A DNA stretch of 64,000 nucleotides, from contig NZ_MSSW01000001.1 of NCBI RefSeq assembly GCF_002150685.1, positions 124,001-188,000 of the forward strand. The letters are read 5' to 3'. Under the pieces are notes generated by a model that saw only the letters and a program-made list of their open reading frames with translations, made no database searches and had not been told where the DNA came from. Below are positions 62,991 to 64,000 of this stretch, piece by piece. Source of the stretch: Algoriphagus antarcticus (GTDB taxonomy: Bacteria > Bacteroidota > Bacteroidia > Cytophagales > Cyclobacteriaceae). The position numbers were made by a program, and so were the translations under genes. Positions within the stretch are counted from its first letter, which is position 1, and every line of letters starts with the position of its first letter.

Positions 62991-64000
62991 TTACGGTTTT
63001 AATGGCACTTGATTCAAACCTTCTGACTCTGCCAAACCAAACATTAAATTCATATTGTGAACAGCCTGACTAGCGGCGCCTTTAAGCAAGTTATCAATAA
63101 CTGAGATAACTATCACACGCTCTGTTCTCGCATCCCAAACAGGGAATATATCGCAAAAGTGACTTCCCCGCACATCTTTGATGCCTGGAGCTTCATTTCT
63201 CAATCTGACAAAAGGCTTGTCTTTATAAAAATCCCGATAGATTTCAGTCAATTTCTCCTGGTTCATTTCGCCGTTGATTTTGGCGTAAGCCGTCACCAAA
63301 ATACCTCGATCCACTGGCAGCAAATGCGGGGTAAATTGAATGGCTGTCTGATTTCCAGCCAAAGCACCTAATTGTTCCTCGATCTCAATGGTGTGTCTAT
63401 GACCAGCGATTCCGTAGGCTTTGAAGTTCTCATTTACATTGGAAAAATGCGTGGTCACGCTCGCCTTGATTCCGGCTCCTGTAAGACCTGATTTAGCATC
63501 TATGATCAAAGATTTCTCCTCTACTAATTGCTTCGCAAAAAGCGGAGCCATGCTCAGAATCGAAGCAGTCGGAAAGCAACCAGGATTTGCAACGAGATCT
63601 GCTGACTTTATTTTATCTGCGAAAAGCTCTGGCAAGCCATAAACGGCGATGTCAAATCCTTCAGGATAGCTGTGCTTTTTGTTATACCATTCCTCATAGA
63701 CCTCTTTGGTAGAAAGTCTAAAATCACCAGAAAGGTCAATAATCTTCGCTCCAGAATCTTTCCATTTGGCCACAAAATCCATGGAAACGCCATGTGGCAA
63801 AGCCAGGAAAATAACATCCAGCTTTTGCTTACTCACTTCGTCTGCACCCACCAATGGAATATCCAGCTTAGTAAAAAACTGCGGATGCAAGTCCGAAAAA
63901 GGCTTGCCCACGTGAGACTCCGAAGTGATCATTTCTATGGACACTCCTTCGTGATTGAGAAGTAATCTCGCCAACTCAGAACCTGTAAATCCAGATGCTC
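62991..64000 (-). CDS. argC: ArgC, N-acetyl-gamma-glutamyl-phosphate reductase (5' truncated by window end)
   Basis: The frame runs out of the window at 64000 (the first residues visible are ASGFTGSELARLLLNHEG, part of the NADP-binding GxxGxxG loop). Active-site Cys in NPGCFPTASILSMAPL and His in AGHRHTIEIEEQ are present. The complete protein should have a few more residues upstream. It reduces N-acetylglutamyl phosphate to the semialdehyde; the stop is 11 bases before argJ. Confidence 0.95.
   Translation of the reverse strand, partial: ASGFTGSELARLLLNHEGVSIEMITSESHVGKPFSDLHPQFFTKLDIPLVGADEVSKQKLDVIFLALPHGVSMDFVAKWKDSGAKIIDLSGDFRLSTKEVYEEWYNKKHSYPEGFDIAVYGLPELFADKIKSADLVANPGCFPTASILSMAPLFAKQLVEEKSLIIDAKSGLTGAGIKASVTTHFSNVNENFKAYGIAGHRHTIEIEEQLGALAGNQTAIQFTPHLLPVDRGILVTAYAKINGEMNQEKLTEIYRDFYKDKPFVRLRNEAPGIKDVRGSHFCDIFPVWDARTERVIVISVIDNLLKGAASQAVHNMNLMFGLAESEGLNQVPLKP

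Overview
The window looks like a chromosomal segment of a free-living Bacteroidota, most likely a Cytophagales/Cyclobacteriaceae (Algoriphagus-like) bacterium. This rests on a SusC/SusD pair, a gliding-type SUMF1 lipoprotein, an ABC permease fused to an M1 peptidase, an alginate-export-type porin, many two-domain redoxin/TonB-like proteins, the near absence of Shine-Dalgarno sequences and TAnnTTTG-type promoter elements. The genus is inference. No rRNA, tRNA, CRISPR array, transposase or phage gene was found.

Layout. 1-3.4 kb: tail of a nitrite/nitrate reductase-type flavoprotein, a rubredoxin fusion and a porin (probable nitrate/nitrite assimilation). 3.4-5.3 kb: a mosaic patch with decayed copies of the porin and dsbD 3' ends, a small membrane protein and a HigBA-type module with a frameshifted toxin. 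5.3-19 kb: dsbD, an M20 peptidase, Ohr with a broken OhrR, a double redoxin lipoprotein, a Tat-type Gfo/Idh oxidoreductase, OxyR, an NlpE-like lipoprotein and a small winged-helix regulon marked by two copies of one palindrome. 19-27.7 kb: a TetR-controlled organophosphate locus (Tat phosphoesterase, SusC, SusD, phosphodiesterase/phosphatase) with an identical 22-bp operator in front of both transcription units. 27.7-45 kb: a MuiA-like fusion, UppP, an orphan AAA ATPase behind three evenly spaced palindromes, a nonsense-mutated DJ-1/PfpI gene, an amidase, a GldJ/K-like lipoprotein, Mfd, GltX and an ECF sigma operon. 45-53 kb: a decayed ParE-type module, a DUF885 peptidase, an ABC transporter/M1 peptidase pair and a decayed AbiEii-type module. 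53-60 kb: an AraC regulator divergent from a complete trans-4-hydroxyproline catabolic cluster. 60-64 kb: tandemly duplicated Uma2 nuclease-fold genes and argJ-argC (arginine biosynthesis), the latter cut by the window end.

How genes work together. The hydroxyproline genes form a four-step route: epimerase, FAD dehydrogenase, deaminase and semialdehyde dehydrogenase. The SusCD/phosphoesterase set would release and import a phosphorylated compound. Oxidative-stress genes (ohr, oxyR, dsbD, redoxin) are loosely grouped. Housekeeping genes are intact, while six accessory genes (three of them toxin or AbiEii-type components) carry one or a few single-base lesions. That pattern suggests gene decay rather than a generally poor sequence.
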